NCBI RefSeq assembly: GCF_000613805.1
Contig: NZ_BAJR01000036.1
Location: 1 to 32,895, forward strand
Reading direction: 5' to 3'
Source of the DNA: Phocaeicola paurosaccharolyticus JCM 15092
GTDB lineage: Bacteria; Bacteroidota; Bacteroidia; Bacteroidales; Bacteroidaceae
Length of the DNA: 32,895 nucleotides
Shown here: positions 1-10,612 of the stretch, in pieces
How positions within the stretch are numbered: position 1 is the stretch's first letter
Layout: each line of letters opens with the position of its first letter
Program-made: the position numbers and the translations under genes
The notes under the pieces: generated by a model
Seen by the model: the letters and a program-made list of their open reading frames with translations, nothing else
The model's database searches: none
Told to the model about the DNA's origin: nothing

Positions 1-47
1 CATAATGCTATTGTATGATTCAGATTCCCTATGATAGTATTTATCGG

Positions 48-1807
48 CTATTTGACATAAGGTGAAAAAATTGTGCTTATTCTATCGTATCCCTTCTCAT
101 TAGGGTGAAGTCCGTCACTGAAAAGCGACTCGTCTATCTTTCCACTTCCATCATTTTTCAAAAGAGCTGAGGTACAGTCAACAATATCCGTCAGCTCATC
201 TTTTATAAGTGTCTCTTCCAAAAGAGTATTAAGACTGGCAATTCTCTCTTCCTGATCTTTTCTTGGGAATATCTTAACAATATGAAGTTTAGTTTCAGGT
301 TGATGACTGCGTATAAGTTTAGACAGTTCTATAATTCCTGATACAATCTCTTCGTTGCTGTTTTTCTCGAGATTATTTGTACCTATCATCATAAATATAT
401 GCTTAGGAGAACAATTGTCCAACTCTCCATGATATATTCGCCATACAACATTCTCTATCCTATCCCATCCGAATCCCATATTGGTGACACTCTTTTTGCC
501 GAAAAGTTTCTTCCACGACTTCTTGCCATTCTGCGTTCTATGTTCAGGATATCCACCCCAAAAGTGTGTTATTGAGTTACCTATCATCAAGACCTCAGGA
601 TTCTCTGTTGCATTTCTTTTCACGACAGCCTCATGTCTCTCTCTCCACTCATAATTGTGTGGCTCCCTTCTTTGGCTGCACGGTTCGAATATAGGTAACA
701 CATTACGTCCCAATATATCATTTATCTTGTTCACATAAGCATTGGCATACTCGGTCATTCCCAGATCGGAAGGATGCCATCCATCAACCTGTGCATCTGG
801 AGTGATTCCTATCTCCTCCTTCGAAAGGTAATATAATCCTTTAACACTATCGGCTATCAGTTTATCGTATGCCCTACGCAGTTCTACATTGGTTACCGTA
901 CACTCATTCTCAATTGCCCTATTGGTAGTTCCATACATATAGCCATCGTTTTCAACGAGTAAAATAGGAGTATTACTTTTCGCCCTCAACTTTGCCACAC
1001 CATTAATTGTACGCGCATATATACTATCATGTGAAGGATACATATTTGGCATACAATCGATAATATATAACTGTGACTTTACCTCAGACATCAGATCGAA
1101 TATAGCAGGTTCCATCAAGCATTACCCGAGAACCCAAGATTTACTATAGGTGAGTCAAGTTTTCTTGCAACCTGATTACTCCAAGACATAGCAGGTCTCG
1201 ATGCTGCTATACCCTGTGCTATTGAGGTCCCATAAACCACAATAGGTTTTTCGGAAGAGAGAGGAGCAAATTTAAATAGAGAGCTATCGGGTACACCTAT
1301 ACTAAGAGATGTTACCTCATTTAGCAGAGGTAGGAATAGTTGGTATTGGCTGCCTTCCTTATGGTTATTATGGTAATCCAGCCCTTTATAATGAAATAAA
1401 ATAGTATCTCCTCTATTTTTACCAAAATTAAAATTTGAAGGGCACGCGCACCAGTCAGTCACACCATGACTATCTGTAGCATACATATCAACACCGCTAC
1501 AAGCTATTGCAGGCATATTCCATTGACTAATAGAAGCAGATACGGTGTACTTAATGATAATTTCTGGGGCATTACTGTAAAAGTCTATATGAAGTCCCGA
1601 ACTATTTGTTGAGAGATTCCATACAACACCTCTCACATTTGCTTTGGCTCTGATCGGCAAACGATGAAAACTTTTGCCAATCTCGCTGTTCCATGCTCTG
1701 CCCTGAACATTTGGTATGTCACCATCTAAAGGATTATACCATTTTATCTGTGCTGTAGCGAATAATGGTAGAAATAGTAAAAGAAAAGAGTAGATGTAAT
1801 TTTTCAT
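48..1807 (-). CDS. Two-module SGNH/GDSL esterase, split by a 1-base frameshift
   Basis: Likely a secreted carbohydrate (acetyl) esterase. The sequence holds two reading frames, 1115-1807 (230 residues) and 48-1118 (356 residues), which read as one protein of about 586 residues if one base is added near 1118-1119. The N-terminus is a signal peptide (MKNYIYSFLLLFLPLFATAQ), followed by a beta-rich domain (about 21-185) like the one that precedes GDSL domains in this family. The first SGNH module has GTSIAQG (nucleophile Ser), GFSGN (block with Asn), and DGWHPSD (Asp/His). The frameshift falls directly after GFSGN. The second module has GNSITH, IGTNN and DGLHPNE, so each module keeps a full catalytic set. 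A start inside the second frame is not credible because that would cut the first module in half. The substrate is inferred from the family. A -7-like box lies 84 bases upstream. Confidence 0.8.
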
Positions 1808-1890
1808 GATGTTTATATTCTGATTTCGGTTATTTCATTTAAAGGATATATCACTACAACATAGAGATATATTTACATTGCATTTCATCA

Positions 1891-1898
1891 CAAATATA
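1891..1898 (-). promoter_or_regulatory. Putative -7 box for the SGNH esterase
   Basis: The minus strand reads TATATTTG, an exact match to the Bacteroidota -7 consensus TAnnTTTG, 84 bases upstream of the start at 1807. I see no good -33 TTTG at the expected spacing, so this is a weak call in an AT-rich region. Confidence 0.3.
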
Positions 1899-1956
1899 AA
1901 TAAATAGGTTAAAAGATCGAGAATTAAAACAGAATTAGTCTTGATATTTTTTTCGT

Positions 1957-2016
1957 TCAACAGCTGTGGAGTATATAGATCACAGCTGATAGCTATATAC
2001 TCTTCAACTGTGGAGT
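1957..2016. repeat. Nested direct and inverted repeats
   Basis: GAGTATATAG (1969-1978) and CTATATACTC (1993-2002) are a perfect 10-bp inverted repeat. Around them, two direct copies of a TTCAAC...CTGTGGAGT motif start near 1957 and 2003, and GCTGTG/CACAGC form a second inverted pair. No T-run follows on either strand, so a regulator-binding site or RNA structure is more likely than a terminator. Confidence 0.45.
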
Positions 2017-2162
2017 GAAAAAGTTCAACGATGTTACAGAGAATATATTATTAATTCACATAAACATTGCTTTTATGAAAACAAAAAAGTTAAGAGACTA
2101 GCCCTAAAAACTCTTCATGCTTTTTGGTCAGCCTCTCAACATATTTTATAAATATCCTATTC

Positions 2163-3806
2163 TCAACTATTCTTCTTCTCAAGTTCAGAAAGAGATTCCA
2201 TCTTTTTCGTCTCTAGGAACTCATAAATACCGCAAAGATGCTCTTTCACCTTCTTATTACCGAACTCATAAACCTTAGTAACTAGTCCGTCCAGGAAATC
2301 ACGGTCATGTGAAACAACAATCAAAGTTCCGTCAAATTCTACAAGTGCCTGTTTCAATATATCCTTGGTCTTTAGGTCAAGATGGTTTGTTGGCTCATCT
2401 AAGATAAGCAAGTTTACAGGTTCCAGAAGTAGCTTTATCATAGCAAGTCGTGTACGCTCACCACCAGATAGTACCTTAACCTTTTTCATTGACTCTTCAG
2501 GTCCTCCGAACATAAATGCACCTAGCAGATCTCTTATCTTATTTCTTATATCACCCTTTGCCACATCGTCTATGGTTTGGAATACAGTAAGATTTTCATC
2601 AAGTAGTGATGCCTGATTCTGTGCAAAATATCCAATCTGCACATTATGTCCCAAAGTAAGAGTTCCATCATGGTCAATCTCCTTCATTATACACTTTACA
2701 AGAGTAGATTTACCCTCACCATTCTTTCCAACGAAAGCAACCTTGTCTCCTCTTTCAATAGTAAGAGATGCATCCTTAAATACCACATGGTCACCATAGC
2801 TCTTTCCTACTCTATCCATTGTTACAGGATAGCTTCCACTTCGTGGTGAAGGAGGGAATTTAAGACGGAGTGCTGAAGAATCTTCCTCATCAACTTCAAC
2901 TAACTGCAACTTCTCAAGCATCTTAACACGGCTCTGCACCTGAAGTGTCTTACTGTATGTACCTTTGAAGCGTTCTATAAACTCTGTTGTCTCCTGAATC
3001 ATCTTCTGCTGGTCTTCATACTGCTTCTGCTGCTGTTCACGACGCTCTTTTCTCAGCACAAGGTATTGTGAGTAGTTTACCTTATAGTCGTATATTCTAC
3101 CCATTGTAACCTCTATCGTACGAGTCGTGATGCGGTCAATAAATTTACGGTCGTGGCTTATTATCACTACCGCCTTACCATTGTTGATTAGGAACTCTTC
3201 AAGCCACTGAATAGATTCTATGTCCAGATGATTAGTAGGCTCATCGAGGAGTATGACATCAGGGTTCTGAAGAAGAAGTTTCGCAAGTTCAATTCTCATT
3301 CTCCAGCCGCCACTAAACTGATTTGTCGGTTTATTGAAGTCCTCTCTTTCAAAGCCAAGACCTAAAAGAGTCTTCTCTACATCCTCCTCGAAATGAGTTA
3401 GGTCAATGGCATAGAACTTCTCGCTCATTGCTGACACCTTCTCAATAAGAGCCATGTAAGAGTCACTCTCATAATCTGTTCTTGTCTCCAACTCTTTATT
3501 CAATGCATCTATCTCATCTTCCATATCTTTTAGATGAGCAAAAGCCTGCGATGCCTCCTCGAAGACAGTCCTACCATCTTCAGTCATAAGATGCTGAGGC
3601 AAATATGCCACTACACAATCTTTTGGTGTTGTAACCTTACCTCTAGTAGGTTGACGTACACCCGCAAGGATTTTAAGTAAAGTAGACTTTCCTGCACCAT
3701 TCTTTCCCATAAGTGCAATACGGTCTTTCTCGTTTATCTGGAAAGATATATCATTGAATAATGTGGTTCCACCAAATTCGACTGCCAGTCCATCAACTGA
3801 AATCAT
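2163..3806 (-). CDS. ABC-F family ATP-binding protein
   Basis: A soluble tandem-ATPase protein of the ABC-F class. Members act on ribosomes (translation factors or antibiotic target protection) rather than in transport. The 547 residues contain two nucleotide-binding domains. The first has Walker A GKNGAGKS (about 34-41), signature FSGGWRMRIELA and Walker B VILLDEPTNHLD. The second has Walker A GKNGEGKS, signature LSGGERTRLAM and LLILDEPTNHLD. A charged linker rich in Glu, Arg, Lys and Gln (about 240-300) between them is the P-site tRNA-interaction region typical of the class. There is no membrane segment. Length is normal for the housekeeping YbiT/Uup-like forms. Assignment to a resistance subgroup is not supported. 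The upstream transporter is on the same strand but is separated from it by a terminator. Confidence 0.9.
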   Translation of the reverse strand: MISVDGLAVEFGGTTLFNDISFQINEKDRIALMGKNGAGKSTLLKILAGVRQPTRGKVTTPKDCVVAYLPQHLMTEDGRTVFEEASQAFAHLKDMEDEIDALNKELETRTDYESDSYMALIEKVSAMSEKFYAIDLTHFEEDVEKTLLGLGFEREDFNKPTNQFSGGWRMRIELAKLLLQNPDVILLDEPTNHLDIESIQWLEEFLINNGKAVVIISHDRKFIDRITTRTIEVTMGRIYDYKVNYSQYLVLRKERREQQQKQYEDQQKMIQETTEFIERFKGTYSKTLQVQSRVKMLEKLQLVEVDEEDSSALRLKFPPSPRSGSYPVTMDRVGKSYGDHVVFKDASLTIERGDKVAFVGKNGEGKSTLVKCIMKEIDHDGTLTLGHNVQIGYFAQNQASLLDENLTVFQTIDDVAKGDIRNKIRDLLGAFMFGGPEESMKKVKVLSGGERTRLAMIKLLLEPVNLLILDEPTNHLDLKTKDILKQALVEFDGTLIVVSHDRDFLDGLVTKVYEFGNKKVKEHLCGIYEFLETKKMESLSELEKKNS

Positions 3807-3831
3807 ATTAAGATCTATTTTATATTATAAG

Positions 3832-3886
3832 AAAAACCCGTCAATATACTGAGTTATATCCTAAAAGGTGTCAGACTATTGACGGG
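3832..3886 (-). terminator. Terminator of the AspT/YidE-type transporter gene
   Basis: CCCGTCAATA (3837-3846) and TATTGACGGG (3877-3886) form a perfect 10-bp stem with a 30-base loop. On the minus strand the stem is followed by TTTTTC. It lies 24 bases beyond the transporter stop and 30 bases before the ABC-F start, so the two genes are probably separate transcription units. The long loop makes it less than ideal. Confidence 0.6.
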
Positions 3887-3909
3887 CTGATATTTTTAAT
3901 TACTTATTA

Positions 3910-5580
3910 TTAACTTGCAAAGAACAGTATTAATAATTGAGCTGAAAGAATTCTCAGGAACATAGATAAAGGATAAACTGTAGAATATCCTACTGCAGGA
4001 GCATTATTACTTGCAGCCTGATTTGCATAAGCCAATGCTGGTGGGTCAGTAGTACTTCCAGCCAAAAGACCCATAAGGGTAAAATAGTTTATCTTATATG
4101 CCATACGACCTATAACACCCATTACAAGCAGTGGAATTATTGTTATAAGGAATCCACAGCCAACATAGAGCAATCCATCACCCTCTACTACTGTCTGAAC
4201 GAAATTTGCTCCGGCTTTAATACCCACACTTGCAAGGAAGAGAGCAATACCTATTTCGCGTAGCATAAGGTTAGCACTCAGCGTAGTATATGTAACAAGT
4301 TTCAGTTTATATCCGAAACGACCAATAAGTATAGCAACAATTAGCGGGCCACCTGCAAGACCAAGTTTTACAGGAGTTGGAACTCCTGGGAATGCTACTG
4401 GCAAACTACCGAAAAGAATACCTAAGAATATACCTATAAATATTGTAACGATGTTTGGATGATCAAGACGTTTCAAAGAGTTACCCAACAAATTTGCTAC
4501 ACGTTCAACTGCATCCTGAGGACCAACAACCATTACACGGTCACCAATCTGGAGAGTAAGATTACGAGAAGCAAATAGATCCATACCAGAACGGTTTACA
4601 CGAGTTACGTTAACACCATACATGGTTCTGAAATGCATTTCACCAAGTTGTTTACCATTCATTTTTGACTGAGTAACGAGGATACGGCGAGACACCATTG
4701 GAGTATCTTGACTATCCCAGTCTACCTCAATTCTAGAACCAATAAATGCTATGATTGCTTCTGAATCATCTTCAGCACAAACAATAAACAGCTGATCTCC
4801 GAGGTTAAATACAGTATCTTTAGTAGGAATGCTTACATGACCATTCTGCAATATACGAGAACATACAAAATCACGGCTTAGCATATCTCTTATCTCGAGA
4901 AGTTTCTTTCCTGCTATAGCCTCATTATGTACCTCAAGGTGCATCATGAATGGTTTAAGATGTGGATTGGCAGACTCTTGATTTGCAATCTCTTCCTCCT
5001 CTTTCTTAAGGTTCACTCTACAAATATACTTAACTGCAATTATAGAGCCAATGATACCGATTACTCCAAGAGGATATGCACAAGCATACCCCATAGCAAT
5101 CTGAGGCCCCGAATATTCCAACTGACTAAGCGCCTCATTTGCAGCACCAAGTCCAGGCGTATTAGTAACTGCTCCACAAAGGACACCTACCATCATTGGT
5201 AATGATACACGTCCACTGAGAGAATAATATAGCAATAGGGCAACCGCAATATTCAGCACCACTATGCCAAGGGCTACAACGTTCATTGATAGTCCGCCTT
5301 TCTTGAATGAAGAGAAGAATGAAGGACCAACCTGCAGACCTATACAGAAAACAAAAAGGATAAGACCGAAATCCTGAATAAAGTTAAGAATAGGTGTGTC
5401 CCCAGTGAATCCAAAATGGCCACAGAGAATACCTACAAATAACACAAATGTTACCCCTAATGAAATCCCGAAAATTTTAATTTTACCAAGCAGCACTCCA
5501 GCTGCAATGACGAAGGAATATAGCAACACAATATGCGCTACGGAGCTCCCATCAAACAAAAGAGTATTCAACCAATCCAT
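3910..5580 (-). CDS. AspT/YidE/YbjL family putative transporter with two TrkA-C domains
   Basis: A membrane protein of the aspartate:alanine exchanger family. The layout is the family's: about five N-terminal membrane segments with the repeat motif [16 protein letters not shown], two central RCK_C/TrkA-C domains (about residues 210-370), then a second membrane half with the mirrored motif [16 protein letters not shown]. The substrate cannot be read from the sequence. The open frame extends upstream to 5643, but I chose the Met at 5578-5580 (MDWLNTLLF). A good promoter (-33 TTG, -7 TAATTTTG) lies between the two candidates, so the longer start would be outside the transcript. This gives 556 residues, normal for the family. 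A hairpin terminator follows the stop. Confidence 0.85.
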   Translation of the reverse strand: MDWLNTLLFDGSSVAHIVLLYSFVIAAGVLLGKIKIFGISLGVTFVLFVGILCGHFGFTGDTPILNFIQDFGLILFVFCIGLQVGPSFFSSFKKGGLSMNVVALGIVVLNIAVALLLYYSLSGRVSLPMMVGVLCGAVTNTPGLGAANEALSQLEYSGPQIAMGYACAYPLGVIGIIGSIIAVKYICRVNLKKEEEEIANQESANPHLKPFMMHLEVHNEAIAGKKLLEIRDMLSRDFVCSRILQNGHVSIPTKDTVFNLGDQLFIVCAEDDSEAIIAFIGSRIEVDWDSQDTPMVSRRILVTQSKMNGKQLGEMHFRTMYGVNVTRVNRSGMDLFASRNLTLQIGDRVMVVGPQDAVERVANLLGNSLKRLDHPNIVTIFIGIFLGILFGSLPVAFPGVPTPVKLGLAGGPLIVAILIGRFGYKLKLVTYTTLSANLMLREIGIALFLASVGIKAGANFVQTVVEGDGLLYVGCGFLITIIPLLVMGVIGRMAYKINYFTLMGLLAGSTTDPPALAYANQAASNNAPAVGYSTVYPLSMFLRILSAQLLILFFAS

Positions 5581-5609
5581 ATAAGTAAGATTACTTTTAA
5601 AAATTTGCG

Positions 5610-5640
5610 CAAAATTACTAATAAACAAATATCCATCCAA
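5610..5640 (-). promoter_or_regulatory. Promoter of the AspT/YidE-type transporter
   Basis: On the minus strand TTG (5640-5638), a 20-base spacer and TAATTTTG (5617-5610) match the Bacteroidota -33/-7 pattern. Transcription would begin near 5603, about 23 bases upstream of the ATG at 5580. This decides the start codon of the gene. Confidence 0.55.
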
Positions 5641-5671
5641 CAAAAAACGGAAAGTTATTTCTATATATATG

Positions 5672-5699
5672 CATTTTGCAACTTATAGTTTGCAAAATG
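5672..5699. repeat. 10-bp perfect inverted repeat between divergent genes
   Basis: CATTTTGCAA (5672-5681) and TTGCAAAATG (5690-5699) are perfect inverted copies with an 8-base spacer. The repeat lies between the transporter promoter and the mutA promoter. The symmetry suggests a dimeric repressor or activator site; no T-run follows to make it a terminator. Confidence 0.5.
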
Positions 5700-5795
5700 G
5701 ATGGAAGTAAAAGGGAAATAAAAAAGATGAAGGCAATTACGGCCTAAACATCTTGAAAAACAGATGTAAAGAATACCTATTTTAAAATGAATTAG

Positions 5796-5803
5796 TATAT
5801 TTG
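5796..5803 (+). promoter_or_regulatory. Putative -7 box of mutAB
   Basis: TATATTTG matches TAnnTTTG exactly, 57 bases before the mutA ATG. A matching -33 TTTG at 19-21 bases is not evident. I looked for a cobalamin riboswitch in the leader and saw none. Confidence 0.4.
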
Positions 5804-5860
5804 TGAGACCTCTTTCATGAGACGTCGGATATTAATTCTTAAATTAACACTAAATTCACA

Positions 5861-7770
5861 ATGGCAGATAGTAAAGAAAAACTCTTTTCAGAATTTCCTA
5901 ATGTGTCGACTGAAGATTGGATGTCAAAAATCACAGTTGATTTAAAAGGAGCTGATTATGAGAAGAAATTAGTTTGGAGAACTAATGAAGGGTTTAAGGT
6001 TAAGCCTTTTTACAGACAGGAAGACTTAAAAGGACTAAAAACAGTTGGATCACTCCCAGGAGAGTTCCCTTACCTTCGCGGTAATAAAAAGGATGACAAT
6101 ACTTGGCTTATCAGACAAGAGATAAATGTTGTCTCAGCAAAAGAGTCTAACTCTAAAGCAAAAGATATACTAAATAAAGGTATAGACTCATTAGGCTTCT
6201 CGGTAAAGAAAAAAGATATTTCACAAGAGTATGTTTCTGAACTTTTGGATGGTATTGATGCAGAGAAAGTTGAACTTAACTTCTCAACTTGCCAGGGACA
6301 TACAGTACAACTCGCTAAAGAGCTGGTTACCTATTTCACAAATAAAGGATATAACCTTGAAAACATAAAAGGGTCTGTTAATTATGACCCAATGGGTAAG
6401 ATGATGCTTAAAGGTAAAGACCTAAGCAACTTTGTAAATATTGCTAAGGAACTTATCGAAACTCTTGCTCCAATGAAGAAGTTCAGATGCATCTGTGTAA
6501 ATACTGTAGAATTGAATAATTCCGGTGCTTACATATATCAGGAGCTTGGTTATGCTTTGGCTTGGGGAAATGAGTATCTTGAAAAACTTACTCAAGCGGG
6601 ACTTCCTGCATCGCTTGTTGCAAAGAAGATTAAATTCAATTTCGGCATCAGTTCAAACTATTTCCTTGAAATAGCTAAGTTCAGAGCAGCAAGAATGCTT
6701 TGGGCAGATATTGTTAGAGAGTATAACCCTACATGCAATGGCAATTGCCCTAACAGAGGTGAGGATGGCACATGTAACTGTTCATCAAAGATGTTGGTTC
6801 ATGCACAGACTTCTACATTTAACATGACTCTTTTCGATTCATATGTAAACCTTCTTAGAACACAGACAGAAAGTATGAGTGCTGCACTTGCAGGAGTAAA
6901 CTCAATAACTGTCGTTCCATTCGACATTGCGTATAAAGAGACTGACGACTTCTCAGAGAGAATAGCTCGTAACCAGCAGCTGTTGCTTAAGGAGGAATCT
7001 CATTTTAATAAGGTAGTCGATCCTGCTGCCGGTTCATATTATATAGAAAATCTTACTGTATCTATTGCTGCTGAAGCTTGGAAACTATTCCTTGACGTTG
7101 TTGAAAAGGGAGGTATGTTAAGCGAAATCATGACTGGTAATATACAGGATGCGATAAATGCCAGCAACAAAGCTCGCCACGATGCAGTATCAAAACGTAA
7201 AGAAGTTCTCCTCGGTACAAACCAATATCCTAACTTCAACGAACTTTCTGAAGGTAAAGAACCTGCTGAGAGAGCAAGCTGTTGCGGTGGAGAAAAGAAA
7301 GATTCATGTGATAGACCTGTAAAGACTCTAGACAGTGCTCGTATGGCAAGTGAGTTCGAAGCATTAAGACTTAGCACTGAGAAATCGGGCAAACGTCCTA
7401 AAGCATTCATGCTCACAATTGGTAATTTGGCTATGCGTCAGGCACGTGCCCAGTTCTCATGCAACTTCCTTGCATGTGCTGGTTATGAAGTAATTGACAA
7501 CCTTGGATTCCAGAGTGTTGAGGAGGGAGTTGAAGAGGCTTTGAAGGCTAAAGCCGACATCGTTGTTCTATGCTCTAGCGATGACGAATATGCAGAGTAT
7601 GCTGTTCCAGCATTAAAAGCACTCGATAATCGTGCCATCTTTATTGTAGCAGGTGCACCAGCTTGTATGGACGACCTTAAAGCTGCAGGTATTGAGACTT
7701 CATACATGTACGTTGTAATGTTCTTGATACATTAAAGGAATACAATGAAAAACTAGGAATTAAGGAATGA
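5861..7770 (+). CDS. mutA: Methylmalonyl-CoA mutase small subunit, with a 3' frameshift
   Basis: The non-catalytic partner in the adenosylcobalamin-dependent methylmalonyl-CoA mutase heterodimer (succinyl-CoA to methylmalonyl-CoA, propionate route). The open frame as given ends at 7735 after 624 residues. Adding one T at the TT of 7699-7700 restores the usual C-terminus ([20 protein letters not shown]...) and a TGA at 7768-7770, giving 636 residues. The stop then overlaps the mutB start as ATGA, strong evidence that the restored frame is the real one. Features seen: TIM-barrel region with [15 protein letters not shown] and [13 protein letters not shown], then a B12-fold C-terminal domain lacking DxHxxG, as is normal for the small subunit. 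Two cysteine clusters stand out: C292, C296, C305, C307 and C474, C475, C483. Confidence 0.9.
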
Positions 7771-9918
7771 ATCAGATGAAACCGAATTTTAAAAATATAG
7801 ATATTTATGCCTCTTTCAAAGAGAAGGATGGCATGCAATGGCAAAAGGACAATGATATAAAGAGCAACTGGAAGACTCCAGAGCATATCAATGTTAAGCC
7901 TGTTTACACAAAAGAGGACCTTCAGGGAATGGAGCACTTGGATTATGCTGCCGGTATTCCTCCATATCTTCGTGGCCCATACTCTATGATGTTTACATTC
8001 CGTCCCTGGACAATCCGTCAGTATGCCGGATTCTCAACTGCCGAGGAGAGTAACGCATTCTACCGCCGTAACCTTGCTTCTGGTCAGAAAGGTCTATCTG
8101 TTGCATTCGACCTTCCAACCCACAGAGGTTATGACCCAGACCACGAACGTGTAGTAGGTGACGTAGGTAAGGCTGGTGTATCTATCTGTTCATTAGAGAA
8201 CATGAAAGTTTTGTTCGACGGTATACCTTTGAGCAAAATGTCTGTATCAATGACTATGAATGGTGCCGTTCTTCCTATAATGCATTCTATATAAATGCCG
8301 GTCTTGAGCAAGGTGCAAAACTTGAAGAGATGGCAGGAACCATACAGAATGATATCCTTAAAGAGTTCATGGTTCGTAACACATATATCTATCCACCTAC
8401 ATTCTCTATGAAGATTATCTCTGATATATTTGAATATACATCACAGAAGATGCCTAAGTTCAACTCTATATCTATATCAGGATATCATATGCAGGAAGCA
8501 GGTGCCACAGCTGACATCGAACTAGCTTACACTCTTGCAGACGGACTTGAATATCTTCGTGCAGGTGTTGCAGCAGGTATAGACATCGATGCTTTCGCAC
8601 CACGTCTCTCTTTCTTCTGGGCGATTGGTATGAATCACTTCATGGAGATTGCAAAGATGAGAGCAGCACGTATGCTATGGGCTAAGATTGTGAAACAGTT
8701 TAATCCAAAGAACTCAAAATCTCTTGCACTGCGTACTCACTCACAGACATCAGGATGGTCTCTTACAGAACAGGACCCATTCAATAATGTAGGTCGTACA
8801 TGTATTGAAGCTATGGCTGCTGCTCTTGGTCACACTCAGTCACTTCATACAAATGCTCTTGATGAGGCCATCGCACTTCCTACAGACTTCTCAGCACGTA
8901 TTGCCCGTAATACTCAGATCTATATCCAGGAAGAGACTAACATATGCAAGAACGTAGACCCATGGGGAGGTTCATACTATGTAGAATCTCTTACAAATGA
9001 GCTTGCTCATAAAGCTTGGGAACATATACAGGAAATCGAAAGCCTTGGTGGTATGGCAAAAGCTATTGAAACAGGAGTTCCTAAGATGAGAATCGAAGAG
9101 GCTGCTGCCCGTACTCAGGCTAGAATTGACTCAGGAGAACAGACTATCGTGGGTACAAACAAATATCGTCTTGAAAAAGAGGATCCTATAGATATTCTGG
9201 AAGTTGACAATACTGCTGTTCGTCTTGAACAGATAGAGAACCTGAAACGTCTGAAAGAGGGAAGAAATCAGGCTGAGGTAGATAAGGCACTTGATGCTAT
9301 AACTGAATGTGTAAAAACCCGTAAAGGCAATCTGCTTGAACTTGCTGTAGAGGCTGCAAGAGTACGCGCTACTCTAGGAGAAATCTCTTTAGCTTGCGAA
9401 AAGGAGGTAGGTCGCTATAAAGCCATAATTAGAACTATATCAGGAGTGTATTCATCAGAGAGTAAGAAAGATCCGGATTTCGTGAAAGCTTGCGAAATGA
9501 CCGAAAAGTTTGCAAAACAAGAGGGACGTCGTCCTCGTATCATGATAGCAAAGATGGGCCAGGACGGTCACGACCGTGGTGCCAAAGTTGTAGCAACAGG
9601 TTATGCTGACTGCGGTTTCGATGTAGATATGGGACCATTGTTCCAGACTCCTGCAGAAGCAGCACGTGATGCAGTGGAAAATGATGTTCACGCAGTAGGT
9701 GTATCTTCTTTGGCTGCAGGTCATAAGACTCTTATCCCACAGATCATTGAAGAGCTTAAGAAACTTGGTCGTGAAGATATCCTTGTATTTGCAGGTGGTG
9801 TTATCCCTGCCCAAGACTATGACTTCCTTTATAAAGCAGGTGTTGTGGCTATATTCGGCCTGGTACTTCTGTATCAAAGGCAGCTTGCCAGATCATGGAC
9901 ATTCTTCTTGAAGAATAA
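7767..9918 (+). CDS. mutB: Methylmalonyl-CoA mutase large (catalytic) subunit, two frameshifts
   Basis: The catalytic B12-binding subunit. The reading is broken twice, each time by what looks like a single missing base. Near 8282 ATGGCATTC reads ATGCATTC, which stops translation at 8294 and loses the [15 protein letters not shown] link to the next frame. Near 9860 GGCCCTGG reads GGCCTGG, which sends the end into a false tail to 10114. With both restored the protein is 717 residues, the normal length, ending ...MDILLEE with TAA at 9916-9918. Visible motifs: substrate-binding [26 protein letters not shown], and cobalamin-binding [10 protein letters not shown] with the axial His in DGHDRG. The ATG at 7767 overlaps the mutA stop by four bases, indicating translational coupling. 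A strong terminator follows. Confidence 0.93.
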
Positions 9919-9944
9919 TCATGTTACAACAGTAAATAATATTA

Positions 9945-9984
9945 AAGGGGTGCATCTCACAATGGGATGCACCCCTTCTATTTT
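9945..9984 (+). terminator. Terminator of mutAB
   Basis: AAGGGGTGCATC (9945-9956) pairs perfectly with GATGCACCCCTT (9966-9977) around a 9-base loop and is followed by a T-rich tail. It lies 26 bases beyond the restored mutB stop, supporting 9918 rather than 10114 as the end of mutB. Confidence 0.85.
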
Positions 9985-10217
9985 AAAGAGCTTTATTGCC
10001 TTACCTAATAATAGTTTTTACTCTCAACTAAAAATCATATCATCATGGAATTTAATAAGAAACCCCATGAATGTATCTTTTTATCAGACTGTGATTTCTA
10101 TATCCAGTACATAGCTTATTCGTCCCAAAACTGCGGAACGAAAAAATGTAGGAAAAGGTATGCAATGAAACAGACTACTTATATCCCCATTTCAATGAGA
10201 ATAGATAGAAAACAGGA

Positions 10218-10571
10218 TTATTCTGAACAGAGACAATTCTTTAGATTGTTCCTAGCCTCAGCATTATGTTCGAAAACATTTGCTATTTTACTGCATGAAT
10301 CAATCTCTCTGCATTCTGCACAAGTTTCGAACCCACGGTCAACTGCGCACTTACGGATATCACACATTGTACTACAGTAGTATGTCTTAATACCATCTAT
10401 GCGACAGCCTTCACAGTTGATGTGTTCAGGTAGGATAGGTACATTATTCAACTTTGACCAAAGCTGTGCGGTCTTCTCACGAAGAGCGTCGTCATTGTTC
10501 TTTGTTGCAAGTAAAGCATCGCACTTCTCACAATCTAGGCCGCAGATGGCAATATTCTTTTTGTTTTCCAT
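10218..10571 (-). CDS. DUF3795 domain-containing cysteine-rich protein
   Basis: A 117-residue soluble protein of the DUF3795 family; function unknown. It is rich in cysteines in paired patterns: CGLDCEKCDA near the N-terminus, CEGCR and YYCSTMCDIRKC in the middle, CAECREIDSC after that, and CLC at the end, which suggests metal binding. No signal peptide or membrane segment is visible. It is preceded on the same strand, 41 bases upstream, by the remnant of a GyrI-like gene, so it may once have been the second gene of a pair. The 9985-10217 stretch after its stop holds no gene I can support. Confidence 0.75.
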   Translation of the reverse strand: MENKKNIAICGLDCEKCDALLATKNNDDALREKTAQLWSKLNNVPILPEHINCEGCRIDGIKTYYCSTMCDIRKCAVDRGFETCAECREIDSCSKIANVFEHNAEARNNLKNCLCSE

Positions 10572-10612
10572 AATATTATTGTTATATATGATCAGTATCT
10601 ATTGTATTTCTT

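Larger units (their letters stand above)
1808..2162. other. Intergenic region with nested repeats
   Basis: No gene is visible in these 355 bases between the SGNH esterase start and the ABC-F stop. It holds a -7-like box for the esterase (1891-1898) and a cluster of short direct and inverted repeats around 1957-2016, described separately. The 3' part (2095-2162) follows the ABC-F stop on the minus strand; I see no convincing hairpin terminator there. Confidence 0.5.

Noticed and set aside
2365..2616. Plus-strand ORFs opposite the ABC-F and transporter genes
   Set aside because: They are antisense shadows of conserved coding sequence with no recognisable domains.
5581..5643. Longer N-terminus of the AspT/YidE-type transporter
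   Set aside because: It overlaps the promoter at 5610-5640 and adds 21 residues not expected for the family.
5644..5860. Cobalamin riboswitch before the B12-dependent mutAB
   Set aside because: I looked for the conserved B12-box and a structured leader; the leader from the -7 box is only about 50 bases and shows neither.
9919..10114. C-terminal extension of mutB to 10114
   Set aside because: It results from the frameshift near 9860; restoring one C gives the normal end at 9918 immediately before a strong terminator.
10045..10380. 111-codon plus-strand ORF with several cysteines
   Set aside because: It overlaps the DUF3795 gene on the opposite strand, starts just after the mutAB terminator without a promoter or ribosome site, and matches no family I know.
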